Below are positions 42,425 through 50,346 of a stretch of 64,000 bases of DNA, piece after piece (within the stretch, counting starts at the first letter, position 1; each line of letters opens with the position of its first letter). The position numbers and the translations under genes were made by a program. Source of the DNA: Kibdelosporangium aridum (GTDB lineage: Bacteria > Actinomycetota > Actinomycetes > Mycobacteriales > Pseudonocardiaceae). The notes under the pieces are model-generated. The model had not been told where the DNA came from, made no database searches, and saw nothing but the letters and a program-made list of their open reading frames with translations. The stretch spans positions 62,001 to 126,000 of the forward strand of contig NZ_FWXV01000009.1 in the NCBI RefSeq assembly GCF_900176515.1, written 5' to 3'.

Positions 42425-44218
42425 GTGCGGGAATACAGTGCGCCGGCCACGGTAACGGTGACCGACGAAGAGAATCTCACCGACATGGTCTGGGCGAACG
42501 CGGATCGCTTCGGTGACGCGGTCAGCTTCCGTCGGCTGGTCGACGGCTCATGGGTGGACGTGACCGCCCGCGAGTTCGCCGCGCACGTACTGGCGGTCGC
42601 GAAAGGACTGATCGCCTCCGGGCTGCGGCCGGGTGACCGGGTCGCGCTGCTGTCCAAGACCCGGTACGAGTGGTCGTTGCTGGACTTCGCGATCTGGTCC
42701 GCGGGGTGCGTGACCGTGCCGATCTACGAGACGTCCTCGGCCGAGCAGGTCGAGTGGATCCTGTCCGACTCGGGTGCGCGGGCGATGGTCGTGGAGACCG
42801 CCGGGCACAAGGCGACCGTCGACGGGCTCGTGGACAGGCTGCCTGAGCTGACGCGGGTCTGGCAGATCGACGCGGGCGTGGACCTGGCTCCCGCTGTCGA
42901 CGAGCTGACCGCGCTGGGCGCGGAAGTCGACGAGGACGCAGCCCACGAGCTGCACCGCAGCGTGCGTGCCGACGCGGTGGCGACGCTGGTGTACACGTCG
43001 GGCACAACGGGTCGTCCCAAGGGCATCGAGCTGACGCACCGCAACCTGCTTGCTGAGGTGCGCGCGGACATCAAGGCGTTCCCGCAGTTGCTGAAGTCGG
43101 GCAACTCGATGCTGGTGTTCCTGCCGCTGGCGCACGTGTTCGCCAGGGCGATCTCGATCTGCTGCGTCTACGCCCGCACCACGCTCGGTCACCTGCCGGA
43201 CGTCAAGACGCTGGTGAACGACCTCGGCACGTTCCGCCCGACCTTCGTGGTCGCGGTGCCGCGCGTGTTCGAGAAGGTCTACAACACCGCCAAGCAGCGG
43301 GCGCACGCCGAGGGCAAGGGCAAGATCTTCGACGCGGCCGAGGCGCTGGCGATCCAGTACAGCCAGACGGCCAAGCCGGGGATCGCCCTGCGGGCCAAGC
43401 ATTTGGTCGCCGACCGGCTGGTGTACGGCAAGCTCCGGCTCGCGCTCGGCGGCCGCTGCGAGGCGGCGATCTCCGGTGGCGCGCCGCTCGGGGCGCGGCT
43501 GGCGCATTTCTTCCGCGGCATCGGTGTCCCGGTCTTCGAGGGCTACGGCCTGACCGAGACCTCCGCGGCGATCGCCGTGAACACCAACGCGAACTTCAAG
43601 GTCGGCACGGTCGGCAGGCCGGTCGCGGGCGCATCCGTGCGCATCGCCGACGACGGGGAAGTGCTGCTGTCGGGCGACATGGTGTTCTCCGGCTACTGGC
43701 ACAACCCGGAGGCGACCGGGGAGTCGTTGCGGGACGGCTGGTTCCACACCGGCGACCTGGGCTCGCTGGACGACGACGGTTTCCTGGCGATCACCGGCCG
43801 CAAGAAGGAGATCATCGTGACCGCGGGCGGCAAGAACGTGGCGCCCGCCGTGCTGGAGGACCGGCTGAGGATGCACCCGCTGGTCAGCCAGTGCCTGGTG
43901 GTCGGCGACCGCAAACCGTTCATCGGCGCGCTGATCACCATCGACGAGGAGTATTTCCAAGGCTGGAAATCCCGCAACGGCAAGCAGGGGACGGTCGCTG
44001 AGCTGGCCGACGACCCGGACTTGCACGCTGAACTGCAGTCAGCGGTGGACGAGGCGAACAGGGCGGTGTCGCGGGCCGAGTCGATCCGCAACTTCACCGT
44101 GCTGCCGCAGGACTTCAGCGAGGAGCGCGGCGAGATCACGCCAAGCCTGAAGCTGCGCCGCGAGATCATCGCCTCGAAGTACGCCGACCGCATCGAGGCG
44201 ATCTACGCAGGTCACTAG
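42425..44218 (+). CDS. fadD15: Long-chain fatty acid-CoA ligase
   Basis: 597-residue ANL-family enzyme that activates fatty acids to acyl-CoA through acyl-AMP. P-loop YTSGTTGRPKGIELTH, the GYGLTETSA motif, the FHTGDLG motif and the catalytic GRKKEIIVTAGGKNVAP hinge are all present. The N-terminal length and the ICCVYAR segment fit the FadD15 (Rv2187) group. Preceded by a leaderless-type promoter, divergent from the SRPBCC genes. Confidence 0.93.
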   Translation: MREYSAPATVTVTDEENLTDMVWANADRFGDAVSFRRLVDGSWVDVTAREFAAHVLAVAKGLIASGLRPGDRVALLSKTRYEWSLLDFAIWSAGCVTVPIYETSSAEQVEWILSDSGARAMVVETAGHKATVDGLVDRLPELTRVWQIDAGVDLAPAVDELTALGAEVDEDAAHELHRSVRADAVATLVYTSGTTGRPKGIELTHRNLLAEVRADIKAFPQLLKSGNSMLVFLPLAHVFARAISICCVYARTTLGHLPDVKTLVNDLGTFRPTFVVAVPRVFEKVYNTAKQRAHAEGKGKIFDAAEALAIQYSQTAKPGIALRAKHLVADRLVYGKLRLALGGRCEAAISGGAPLGARLAHFFRGIGVPVFEGYGLTETSAAIAVNTNANFKVGTVGRPVAGASVRIADDGEVLLSGDMVFSGYWHNPEATGESLRDGWFHTGDLGSLDDDGFLAITGRKKEIIVTAGGKNVAPAVLEDRLRMHPLVSQCLVVGDRKPFIGALITIDEEYFQGWKSRNGKQGTVAELADDPDLHAELQSAVDEANRAVSRAESIRNFTVLPQDFSEERGEITPSLKLRREIIASKYADRIEAIYAGH

Positions 44219-44222
44219 GTCA

Positions 44223-44774
44223 CTAAACCTGGGCGCCGTTGTCCCCGTCGTCGTTGTGCTGGCGGATCCTCAAGACCACCAGGCCGATGCCGACGGCGGC
44301 GGACACCAGCGCGATCGGCGTCGCCACCCGGGTGGCCAAGCCGATCAAACCGGGCGCGACCAGCAGGAACAACGCGATCAGCATCAGCACGAGCGCGAGG
44401 ATGGTCAGCGGGCTCGGCCGGGGGATGGGTGGCGGCTCAGGCGGGACGTAGTGGTCGTCGTCGGAACTCCACGCCCAGTCCATCTCGGTCTCGTGGCCGC
44501 GCCAGCCCGCGGTGGCCGGAGCGGAGATCTCCGGCAGGTCCGGCTCGTCCAGCGGTTCGGATTTCCTGGACTTGGCGGGTTTGTCCGGTTCTTGCTGCGG
44601 CGGCGACTCGATGTCCGGCTCGGCCACGGTGTCGTTCTCGGCCACGGTGTCATTTCCGGCCTCGCGGTCCAAGTCGGCTTGCACGGACGAACCAAGGCCT
44701 TCGCGTTCCAGGTCGGCGACGATCTGCGCGAAGGCGGCGTCAACGTCCTCCGGTCCGTCTGACCCGCCCTTCAT
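44223..44774 (-). CDS. Membrane protein with acidic cytoplasmic tail (Rv2183c-like)
   Basis: 183 residues. The first 120 are acidic and low-complexity (DTVAENDTVAEPD repeat), followed by two helices (about 128-146, 150-170) and a short charged end. ATG 44774 follows GAGGAGGGTC. It is convergent with fadD15 (4 bp apart) and divergent from the acyltransferase gene. No function is known. Confidence 0.7.
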   Translation of the reverse strand: MKGGSDGPEDVDAAFAQIVADLEREGLGSSVQADLDREAGNDTVAENDTVAEPDIESPPQQEPDKPAKSRKSEPLDEPDLPEISAPATAGWRGHETEMDWAWSSDDDHYVPPEPPPIPRPSPLTILALVLMLIALFLLVAPGLIGLATRVATPIALVSAAVGIGLVVLRIRQHNDDGDNGAQV

Positions 44775-44873
44775 GACCCTCCTCAAGCTCAACCTCGTTA
44801 CGCCATCGTCGCACGGACACCGGTGCGGTTGGCCAGTTACTTCTGGCTCTTTTGCGCGTTGTTATCCGCGACA

Positions 44874-44902
44874 GTGCTGATGCTCGACTCTGGCAAGCAA
44901 GT
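44874..44902. repeat. Dispersed 29-nt element, copy at 44.9 kb
   Basis: Begins GTGCTGATG and continues CTCGACTCTGGCAAGCAAGT. It is identical to 49459-49487 except for one base (position 9, G here, T there). It lies between divergent genes, followed on the minus strand by GCGGATAAC, a string also seen before ctaE and qcrC. Confidence 0.75.
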
Positions 44903-45015
44903 CTTCGGTCCTCGCGGCCAAGCGTGGGGACGGTCGCGTTGTGCACGAGCGGGCACACTTCGTAGGCTGTCCGGCGGGCTCATCGCGGGTAGTCAGGCAG
45001 GAGGCGCTCTACACG

Positions 45016-45768
45016 GTGCTGTACTTCTTCATGAAACACGTCCTGCTGGGACCGATCCTGCGGCTGTTCTTCCGCCCGGAGGCGGAGGGGCTTGAGAACA
45101 TCCCCAAGACGGGCGGGGCGATCCTGGCGAGCAACCACCTGGCGGTCTCCGACTCGTTCTTCATGCCGTTGGTGATCCCGCGCAGGCGGGTGACGTTCCC
45201 GGCGAAGATGGAGTACTTCACCGAGAAGGGCATCAAGGGCGCGTTCAAGAAGTGGTTCTTCACCGGCATGGGCCAGATCCCGATCGACCGGACAGGCGGG
45301 TCGGCGGCGCAGGCGGCGCTGGACACCGGTATCCGGCTGCTGCGCGAAGGCCACCTGCTGGGCATCTACCCGGAAGGCACCCGGTCACCGGACGGCAGGC
45401 TGTACAAGGGCAAGACCGGGCTGGCCCGGATCGCCCTGGAAGCGGGCGTGCCGATCATCCCGGTGGCGATGTTCGGTACGGACATCGCCAACCCGATCGG
45501 CTCGAAGATGTGGAAGCCGACGAAGATCAGGGTCAAGTTCGGCAAGCCGCTGGACTTTTCCCGCTACGAGGGCCTGACCGGCGACCGGTTCGTGGAGCGG
45601 TCGATCACCGACGAGGTGATGTACGCGTTGATGGAGCTCTCCGGCCAGGAGTACGTGGACATGTACGCCGCGAAGGTCAAGGAGATGCAGACGACCGACG
45701 GCAAGGCACCGAACGGCGTGCCGGCCCAGCGGGAGCCGGATCGCATCCCCGAGACCAAGGCCGGATGA
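45016..45768 (+). CDS. plsC: 1-acyl-sn-glycerol-3-phosphate acyltransferase family protein
   Basis: 250 residues with the acyltransferase NH-x4-D motif (SNHLAVSD), FTGMGQIPIDR, YPEGTRSPDGRLYKGKTG and VPIIPVAMFG blocks. It acylates lysophosphatidate or a related lipid at the membrane; the orthologue is Rv2182c. GTG 45016 lies 12 bases after AGGAGG; ATG 45031 is an alternative. It is followed 20 bp later by RNase AS with a separate promoter. Confidence 0.9.
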   Translation: MLYFFMKHVLLGPILRLFFRPEAEGLENIPKTGGAILASNHLAVSDSFFMPLVIPRRRVTFPAKMEYFTEKGIKGAFKKWFFTGMGQIPIDRTGGSAAQAALDTGIRLLREGHLLGIYPEGTRSPDGRLYKGKTGLARIALEAGVPIIPVAMFGTDIANPIGSKMWKPTKIRVKFGKPLDFSRYEGLTGDRFVERSITDEVMYALMELSGQEYVDMYAAKVKEMQTTDGKAPNGVPAQREPDRIPETKAG

Positions 45769-45776
45769 TTCACAAC

Positions 45777-45782
45777 TAAGGT
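45777..45782 (+). promoter_or_regulatory. -10 hexamer of the RNase AS gene (leaderless)
   Basis: TAAGGT ends 6 nt before GTG 45789. Confidence 0.4.
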
Positions 45783-45788
45783 TGCCGG

Positions 45789-46292
45789 GTGCGGTTTTTC
45801 TACGATACCGAGTTCATCGAAGACGGAGTGACCATCGACCTGGTGTCGATCGGTGTCGTAGCCGAGGACGGCAGAGAGTTCTACGCGGTGTCGACCGAGT
45901 TCGACCCGAACAAGGCGGGCCAGTGGGTCCGCGAGAACGTCCTGGACAAACTCCCAGCGCCCGGTGACAAAGCCTGGCGCAGCCGGGCGCAGATCCGCGA
46001 GGACCTGATGGAGTTCCTCAGCCCGCGCGGCGAGAGCGTCGAGCTGTGGGCCTGGTTCGCCGCGTACGACCACGTGGCCCTGGCTCAGCTGTGGGGTGCG
46101 ATGCCCGCGTTGCCGCGCCAGCTGCCCCGGTTCACGCGTGACTTGCGTCAGCGCTGGGAAGACGTGGGCAAACCGCAGCTGCCGAACCCGCCGACGGACG
46201 CACACGACGCCTTGGCAGATGCCCGGCACAACCTGGCGCGGTGGAACGTGATCGAGATCGAGCGCCTGCGTAAGGGCTTCCCGGTCCGCTAG
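45789..46292 (+). CDS. Polyadenylate-specific 3'-exoribonuclease (RNase AS)
   Basis: 167 residues, DEDDh fold: YDTEFIEDG (Asp6, Glu8), AAYDHVALAQLWG (Asp) and DAHDALADARHN (His, Asp). Length matches Rv2179c (168), a nuclease with preference for poly(A). This is the last gene of the Rv2179c-Rv2201-like block. Confidence 0.92.
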   Translation: MRFFYDTEFIEDGVTIDLVSIGVVAEDGREFYAVSTEFDPNKAGQWVRENVLDKLPAPGDKAWRSRAQIREDLMEFLSPRGESVELWAWFAAYDHVALAQLWGAMPALPRQLPRFTRDLRQRWEDVGKPQLPNPPTDAHDALADARHNLARWNVIEIERLRKGFPVR

Positions 46293-46305
46293 CCGTGTCG
46301 GCCTT

Positions 46306-46348
46306 GCACGGCGTGTCCACCGTTCCGGCACGGCGTGTCCACCATTCC
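46306..46348. repeat. Tandem 22-bp repeat upstream of pfkA
   Basis: GCACGGCGTGTCCACCGTTCC is followed at once (period 22) by the same 21 bases with one change (ATTCC). It lies just after the RNase AS stop. Role unknown. Confidence 0.6.
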
Positions 46349-46486
46349 AGCACTGTGAAATTCCCTGACTCGTGGTGCGTCCTGCCGCGCCATCCGAAGT
46401 GTCCGATTTCAAGTACTGAGATGGTTTCCCGCCTGTTAAGCGGGGGTCGGTTGCTTTACCGATCCAGCCCGTGACACCCTTCACGC

Positions 46487-47512
46487 ATGCGTATAGGCGT
46501 ACTCACCGGTGGTGGCGACTGTCCAGGGCTGAACGCGGTGATCAGGGCCGTGGTCCGAAAGGGCATCGAGGCCCACGGCTGGGAGATCGTCGGGTTCCGC
46601 AACGGTTGGCAGGGTCCGCTCGAAGGCAAGTCGAAGCCCATCGGGCTCGACCAGGTCGAAGACATCCTCACCCGCGGCGGCACGATCCTCGGCTCGTCGC
46701 GCACCAACCCGTACAAGATCGACGGTGGCGTTGACCGGATCAAGGCTGTGCTGGCCGACCAGGGGATCGACGCGCTGGTCGCGATCGGTGGCGAGGACAC
46801 GCTCGGCGTGGCCAAGAGGCTGACCGATGACGGCGTCGGCGTTGTCGGTGTGCCCAAGACGATCGACAACGACCTTGGTGCGACGGACTACACCTTCGGT
46901 TTCGACACCGCGGTGCACATCGCGACCGAGGCGATCGACCGGCTGCGGACCACGGCGGAGTCGCACCACCGTGCGCTCGTCGTCGAGGTCATGGGCCGGC
47001 ACGCCGGTTGGATCGCGTTGCACTCCGGTCTCGCGGGTGGCGCGAACGTGATCCTGGTGCCGGAGCGGCAGTTCAGCGTCGACAAGGTCGTCGAGTGGGT
47101 CGAGCGGCGGTTCGAGCGCGAGTACGCGCCGATCATCGTCGTGGCCGAGGGTGCGGTCCCCGAGGGTGGTGCCGAGGTGCTCACCAGCGGCGAGAAGGAC
47201 GCGTTCGGGCACGTCCGCCTTGGCGGCGTGGGCACGTGGCTGGCCGAGGAGATCGCGCAGCGGACGGGCAAGGAGTCCCGTGCCGTGGTGCTCGGTCACA
47301 CGCAGCGTGGCGGCACGCCGACCGCGTACGACCGTGTGCTGGCAACCCGTTTCGGTCTGCACGCCGTGGACGCGGTGCACGACGGCGACTTCGGTGTGAT
47401 GGTCGCGTTGCGTGGCACCGACATCGTCCGCGTGAAGCTGGCCGAGGCCACCGCCGAGCTGAAGACTGTTCCGCTCGAGCGTTACCAGGAAGCCGAAGTC
47501 TTCTTCGGCTGA
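46487..47512 (+). CDS. pfkA: 6-phosphofructokinase, predicted PPi-dependent
   Basis: 341 residues. LTGGGDCPGLNAVIR start, active-site PKTIDNDLGAT, MGRHAGWIA. In the E. coli numbering, which coincides here, residue 104 is Asp (GGEDT) and 124 is Lys (PKTIDND). Asp104/Lys124 mark PPi-dependent enzymes such as that of Amycolatopsis methanolica, while ATP enzymes have Gly/Gly. Phosphoryl donor is therefore predicted to be pyrophosphate, making the step reversible. No ribosome site is evident; a strong terminator follows. Confidence 0.9.
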   Translation: MRIGVLTGGGDCPGLNAVIRAVVRKGIEAHGWEIVGFRNGWQGPLEGKSKPIGLDQVEDILTRGGTILGSSRTNPYKIDGGVDRIKAVLADQGIDALVAIGGEDTLGVAKRLTDDGVGVVGVPKTIDNDLGATDYTFGFDTAVHIATEAIDRLRTTAESHHRALVVEVMGRHAGWIALHSGLAGGANVILVPERQFSVDKVVEWVERRFEREYAPIIVVAEGAVPEGGAEVLTSGEKDAFGHVRLGGVGTWLAEEIAQRTGKESRAVVLGHTQRGGTPTAYDRVLATRFGLHAVDAVHDGDFGVMVALRGTDIVRVKLAEATAELKTVPLERYQEAEVFFG

Positions 47513-47530
47513 TCGACCGCAAATCCACTC

Positions 47531-47560
47531 AATGCCCCCAATGCTCGCATTGGGGGCATT
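47531..47560 (+). terminator. Terminator of pfkA
   Basis: Perfect 14-bp inverted repeat AATGCCCCCAATGC with a 2-nt centre (TC), followed by CTCGTG. Confidence 0.8.
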
Positions 47561-47701
47561 CTCGTGTCCACAATGGAAATCGAAGAAATGCCGTGCTGAC
47601 TGCGACCCAAAGGGCAAGCGGCGCCGAGCAATAGTGAGAGTTGTTGCCGTTGACTCTCTAGACTTTTCGGCAAGCGCACATACTGAGCACCAGGCATCAG
47701 G

Positions 47702-48469
47702 TCAGGGCTCGGTCAGGATCACGGGCCCGTCTGGTGTCACCGCGATGGTGTGCTCCCAGTGCGCGGCCCGTGTCCGGTCCGAACTGCGCAGGCCCCAACC
47801 GTCCGGATCCGTGGTGAACGTGTCCCGGCCGCCCGCGATGAACATCGGCTCGATCGCGATCACCAAGCCCGCTCTCAGTTTCAGGCCACGCCCGGCTTTG
47901 CCCTCGTTGGGCACGTGCGGTTCCTCGTGCATCTTGCGGCCGACGCCGTGACCGCCGTAGCCCGCCAGCAAGCCGTAGCCGTGCGAGCGGCCGACTTTGC
48001 CGATGGCGTTGGAGACGTCGCCGAGCCGGTTGCCCACTTTGGCCGCGGCGATGCCCGCGTACAACGCTTCCCGCGTGTGTTCGCTCAGCCGAGCGTCCTC
48101 TTCGGTCGGCTCGCCGATGAAGAACGTGATCGCGGCGTCGCCGTGGAATCCGGCGACGTGTGCACCGCAGTCGATGCTCACCAGGTCGCCTTCTTTGAGC
48201 TGGTAGTCGTTCGGGATGCCGTGCACCACCAAGTCGTTGACCGACGCGCAGATCACGCCGGGGAACGGCGTCGGCGCGAAGTGCGGGTGGTAGTGCAGGA
48301 ACGACGACTTGGCGCCCTTCGCCGCGATCACCTCGGCCGCGATGGTGTCCAACTCGCGCAGTGACACGCCGGGAGCCGCCGCTTGTTTGGTCGCGGCCAG
48401 CGCCGCGGCCACTACTTTGCCCGCTTCGCGCATCAGCTCTAGTTCGGCAGGTGTCTTGAGTTCGACCAT
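47702..48469 (-). CDS. map: Methionine aminopeptidase, type I
   Basis: 255 residues. The five metal ligands are in SIDCGAHVAGFHGDAA (Asp, Asp), GGHGVG (His), AIEPMF (Glu) and WEHTIAV (Glu). It removes the initiator Met in the cytosol. The ATG at 48469 follows AGGAGAG and starts MVELKTPAELELM. No SH3-linker extension, so type Ia. A perfect palindrome sits 15 bp upstream, so unlike most map genes it seems specifically regulated; it may be an accessory copy. Confidence 0.92.
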   Translation of the reverse strand: MVELKTPAELELMREAGKVVAAALAATKQAAAPGVSLRELDTIAAEVIAAKGAKSSFLHYHPHFAPTPFPGVICASVNDLVVHGIPNDYQLKEGDLVSIDCGAHVAGFHGDAAITFFIGEPTEEDARLSEHTREALYAGIAAAKVGNRLGDVSNAIGKVGRSHGYGLLAGYGGHGVGRKMHEEPHVPNEGKAGRGLKLRAGLVIAIEPMFIAGGRDTFTTDPDGWGLRSSDRTRAAHWEHTIAVTPDGPVILTEP

Positions 48470-48483
48470 CACGCTCTCCTGGG

Positions 48484-48501
48484 CTGGGATAATTATCCCA
48501 G
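48484..48501. promoter_or_regulatory. Perfect 18-bp palindrome operator before map
   Basis: CTGGGATAATTATCCCAG reads the same on both strands. The central AATT lies in an AT-rich stretch unlike the surroundings and covers the likely -10 of map. It should be the site of a dimeric repressor. Confidence 0.7.
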
Positions 48502-48509
48502 TATTTTTA

Positions 48510-49416
48510 TCACATTTGCCGGGTGGCGTACCCGGCCAAGGCCGCCCAGTCGACCACCGGCACGTCCAGGCCGCGTTTGTCCAGGTACAGCAACGAACGT
48601 TGCCTGCCCTGCACGATCCAGTCCTGTCCGGGGCCGACTTCGTGCTCGTCCGGCAGCGCGCCCGGGATGCGCTCCGGCGTGAAGCCCGAGTCGCCCAGCG
48701 TACCGGTGACCAGCAGTGACAGCATGCCACCGGAGTTGCCGTCGTGCCGGTGCCACAACAAACTCGCCGGTCCTGGCTTGCCTTCGAACGGTTGCAACGG
48801 ACTGACTGTCAGATCTTCACCCACTTCGGCACGCACGGAGTACGGGTGGCCACCGGAGTCCAACGCGGTGAGCACAGCCGTGGGGTACCGGGTGATGGCG
48901 TCCTTGATGCGTTCGGACATCGGCACATTCGATGACGGGTACGGCTCCAGCGTGCCGCCGACCGGGGTCGTGTCGAAGACGTGAACACGATCCAGGCTGA
49001 CGAACATGGGCAGACGCCAGTAGTACCAGTCCATCCTGGCCTGGTACTCCGGATCCTGGAGGTCCTTCGCGTAACCGGGACTGCGGGCATACACGGCACG
49101 CCAGAAGTCGGCGAGCTCCTCAGTCCCGGCCACCGTCGCGGGCGCGCTGGCGGTGCCTTGCACAAGCACTGCGGTCGTGCCGTCAAGGCCGCTGCCGGAC
49201 ATGTCGGAGTACCAACAGGGCGACCCTGCCGTCTCGGCGGATGTTGAACACCTTCTGCGGGAACGCGGGTGGTGTCGTGAGCACGATGTGCTGCTTGTCC
49301 GGGACCCAGATCGCGGACATCGGATATGCCTGCGGACGGCCGTCCTTGCCGATGGTGGCCAGTTCGACCACGCGCACGCTGGACAACACCTCGGACACTC
49401 GGGAGTCGACGTACAT
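48510..49416 (-). pseudogene. PNPOx-like split-barrel flavoprotein, interrupted by a +1 frameshift
   Basis: Two open frames join into one ~301-residue protein with two split-barrel (pyridoxamine-phosphate-oxidase-like) parts. Residues from the ATG 49416 read MYVDSRVSEVLSSVRVVELA... to RRDGRVALL in one frame; the expected continuation YSDMSGSGLDGTTAV lies in the next frame. A single extra C near 49212 (plus strand ACCAAC where ACAAC is expected) explains it. Either the gene is broken or the base is a sequencing error. The second part contains GTLEPYPSSNVPMSERI. A MerR-type promoter is intact upstream, and the XRE/pentapeptide pair is divergent. Confidence 0.75.
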
Positions 49417-49423
49417 GAGCCGG

Positions 49424-49454
49424 ACGCTAAAACCTCAACCGAGGTCGAGGTCAA
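49424..49454 (-). promoter_or_regulatory. MerR-type promoter of the PNPOx-like gene
   Basis: On the minus strand -35 TTGACC and -10 TAGCGT are separated by 19 bp, the elongated spacing activated by MerR-family twisting. The spacer holds CCTCGACCTCGGTTGAGG, an 18-bp near-palindrome of SoxR-box type (one mismatch). The -10 ends 7 nt before the ATG, so the transcript is leaderless. Confidence 0.7.
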
Positions 49455-49458
49455 TCCT

Positions 49459-49487
49459 GTGCTGATTCTCGACTCTGGCAAGCAAGT
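49459..49487. repeat. Dispersed 29-nt element, copy between PNPOx and XRE genes
   Basis: GTGCTGATT then CTCGACTCTGGCAAGCAAGT, identical to 44874-44902 but for one base. It directly abuts the MerR promoter on one side and ends 9 bp before the XRE gene's TATTAT on the other. Confidence 0.75.
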
Positions 49488-49496
49488 GTCCGGCAC

Positions 49497-49502
49497 TATT
49501 AT
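49497..49502 (+). promoter_or_regulatory. -10 hexamer of the XRE gene (leaderless)
   Basis: TATTAT ends 6 nt before ATG 49509. The dispersed element occupies the -35 to -18 region. Confidence 0.5.
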
Positions 49503-49508
49503 CGGGCC

Positions 49509-49739
49509 ATGGTTCGACCACCGCTGACCCCCGAGGACCGCGAACGCGGCGTGCGCCTCGGCGAGGCGTTGCGCGCGGCCAGAGCGGGCCGGACAACGGT
49601 CGAGGTGGCCGCGGCGGCCGGGATCTCGGTGGAGACCCTCCGCAAGATCGAACACGGCCGGATCCCCACACCCGCGTTCTTCACCGTGGCCGCGATCGCC
49701 AAGGCGGTGGATCTCCCGCTGGATAAGCTGGTCGGGTGA
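49509..49739 (+). CDS. Small XRE-family DNA-binding protein
   Basis: 76 residues that are nearly all helix-turn-helix: ALRAARAGRTTVEVAAAAGISVETLRKIEHGR, the XRE recognition layout. There is no effector domain. Its TGA overlaps the GTG of the pentapeptide-repeat gene (GTGA), so the two proteins are made in a coupled way. It may autoregulate the pair. Confidence 0.88.
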   Translation: MVRPPLTPEDRERGVRLGEALRAARAGRTTVEVAAAAGISVETLRKIEHGRIPTPAFFTVAAIAKAVDLPLDKLVG

Positions 49740-50320
49740 CTGAGGGGCAGCGGTTCAGCGACGAGGACTGGTACGGCGAGGAACTCGACGGGCGCGCGTA
49801 CACGAAGTGTTCTTTCTTCGGCGTGGACATGACCGAAGTGGTGAACAACGGCAGCACGTTCGAGGAATGCACGTTCGGCAACGTGAAGTTCAACGCCTCC
49901 CGGCACGCAAGTACCGCCTTCGTCAACTGCACTTTCAAGCGCTGCAACCTTTTCGACACCGAGTTCGAAGGGTGCAAGGTCGTCGGCAGCGTGTTCTCCG
50001 AATGCACGATGCGGCCGATGCGGGTGCGCGGCGGCGACTGGTCGTTCGCGGTTCTGTCCGGTTTGGACCTGCGTAACTGCGTGTTTCGTGACGTGCGGAT
50101 GCGGGAGATCGACTTGACCGCGGCCAACTGCGAGAAAGCCGAATTCCTCAACGTGGACTTGGCTTCCGCGCAGCTGGACCGGATCCGGCTCGTGGGCGCC
50201 GATTTGCGGGGCAGCAACCTGGCGGCGCTGAACCCGTTCGACGCCGAGTTGAAAGACGCGATCATCGGCGTGGAACAGGCCATGACGATCGCGCAGTCCA
50301 TCGGTTTCGACGTGCGTTAG
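49736..50320 (+). CDS. MfpA/Qnr-like pentapeptide-repeat protein
   Basis: 194 residues of A(D/N)LxX-type pentapeptides: CSFFGVDMT, CTFGNVKF, CTFKRCNLFDTEF, then GSVFSECTMRPM, AVLSGLDLRN and LVGADLRGSNL. Segments such as GSVFSECTMRP and AVLSGLDLRN line up with mycobacterial MfpA, a DNA-mimicking dimer that binds gyrase and lowers fluoroquinolone sensitivity. The C-terminus AMTIAQSIGF also matches. Gyrase protection is inferred, not shown. Confidence 0.85.
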   Translation: MTEGQRFSDEDWYGEELDGRAYTKCSFFGVDMTEVVNNGSTFEECTFGNVKFNASRHASTAFVNCTFKRCNLFDTEFEGCKVVGSVFSECTMRPMRVRGGDWSFAVLSGLDLRNCVFRDVRMREIDLTAANCEKAEFLNVDLASAQLDRIRLVGADLRGSNLAALNPFDAELKDAIIGVEQAMTIAQSIGFDVR

Positions 50321-50346
50321 ACATCTGGGCGCCAGAGATCTGGCCG

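Noticed and set aside
44941..45015. Longer N-terminus for the acyltransferase
   Set aside because: No helix or conserved residues there, and AGGAGG lies inside that extension, pointing to GTG 45016.
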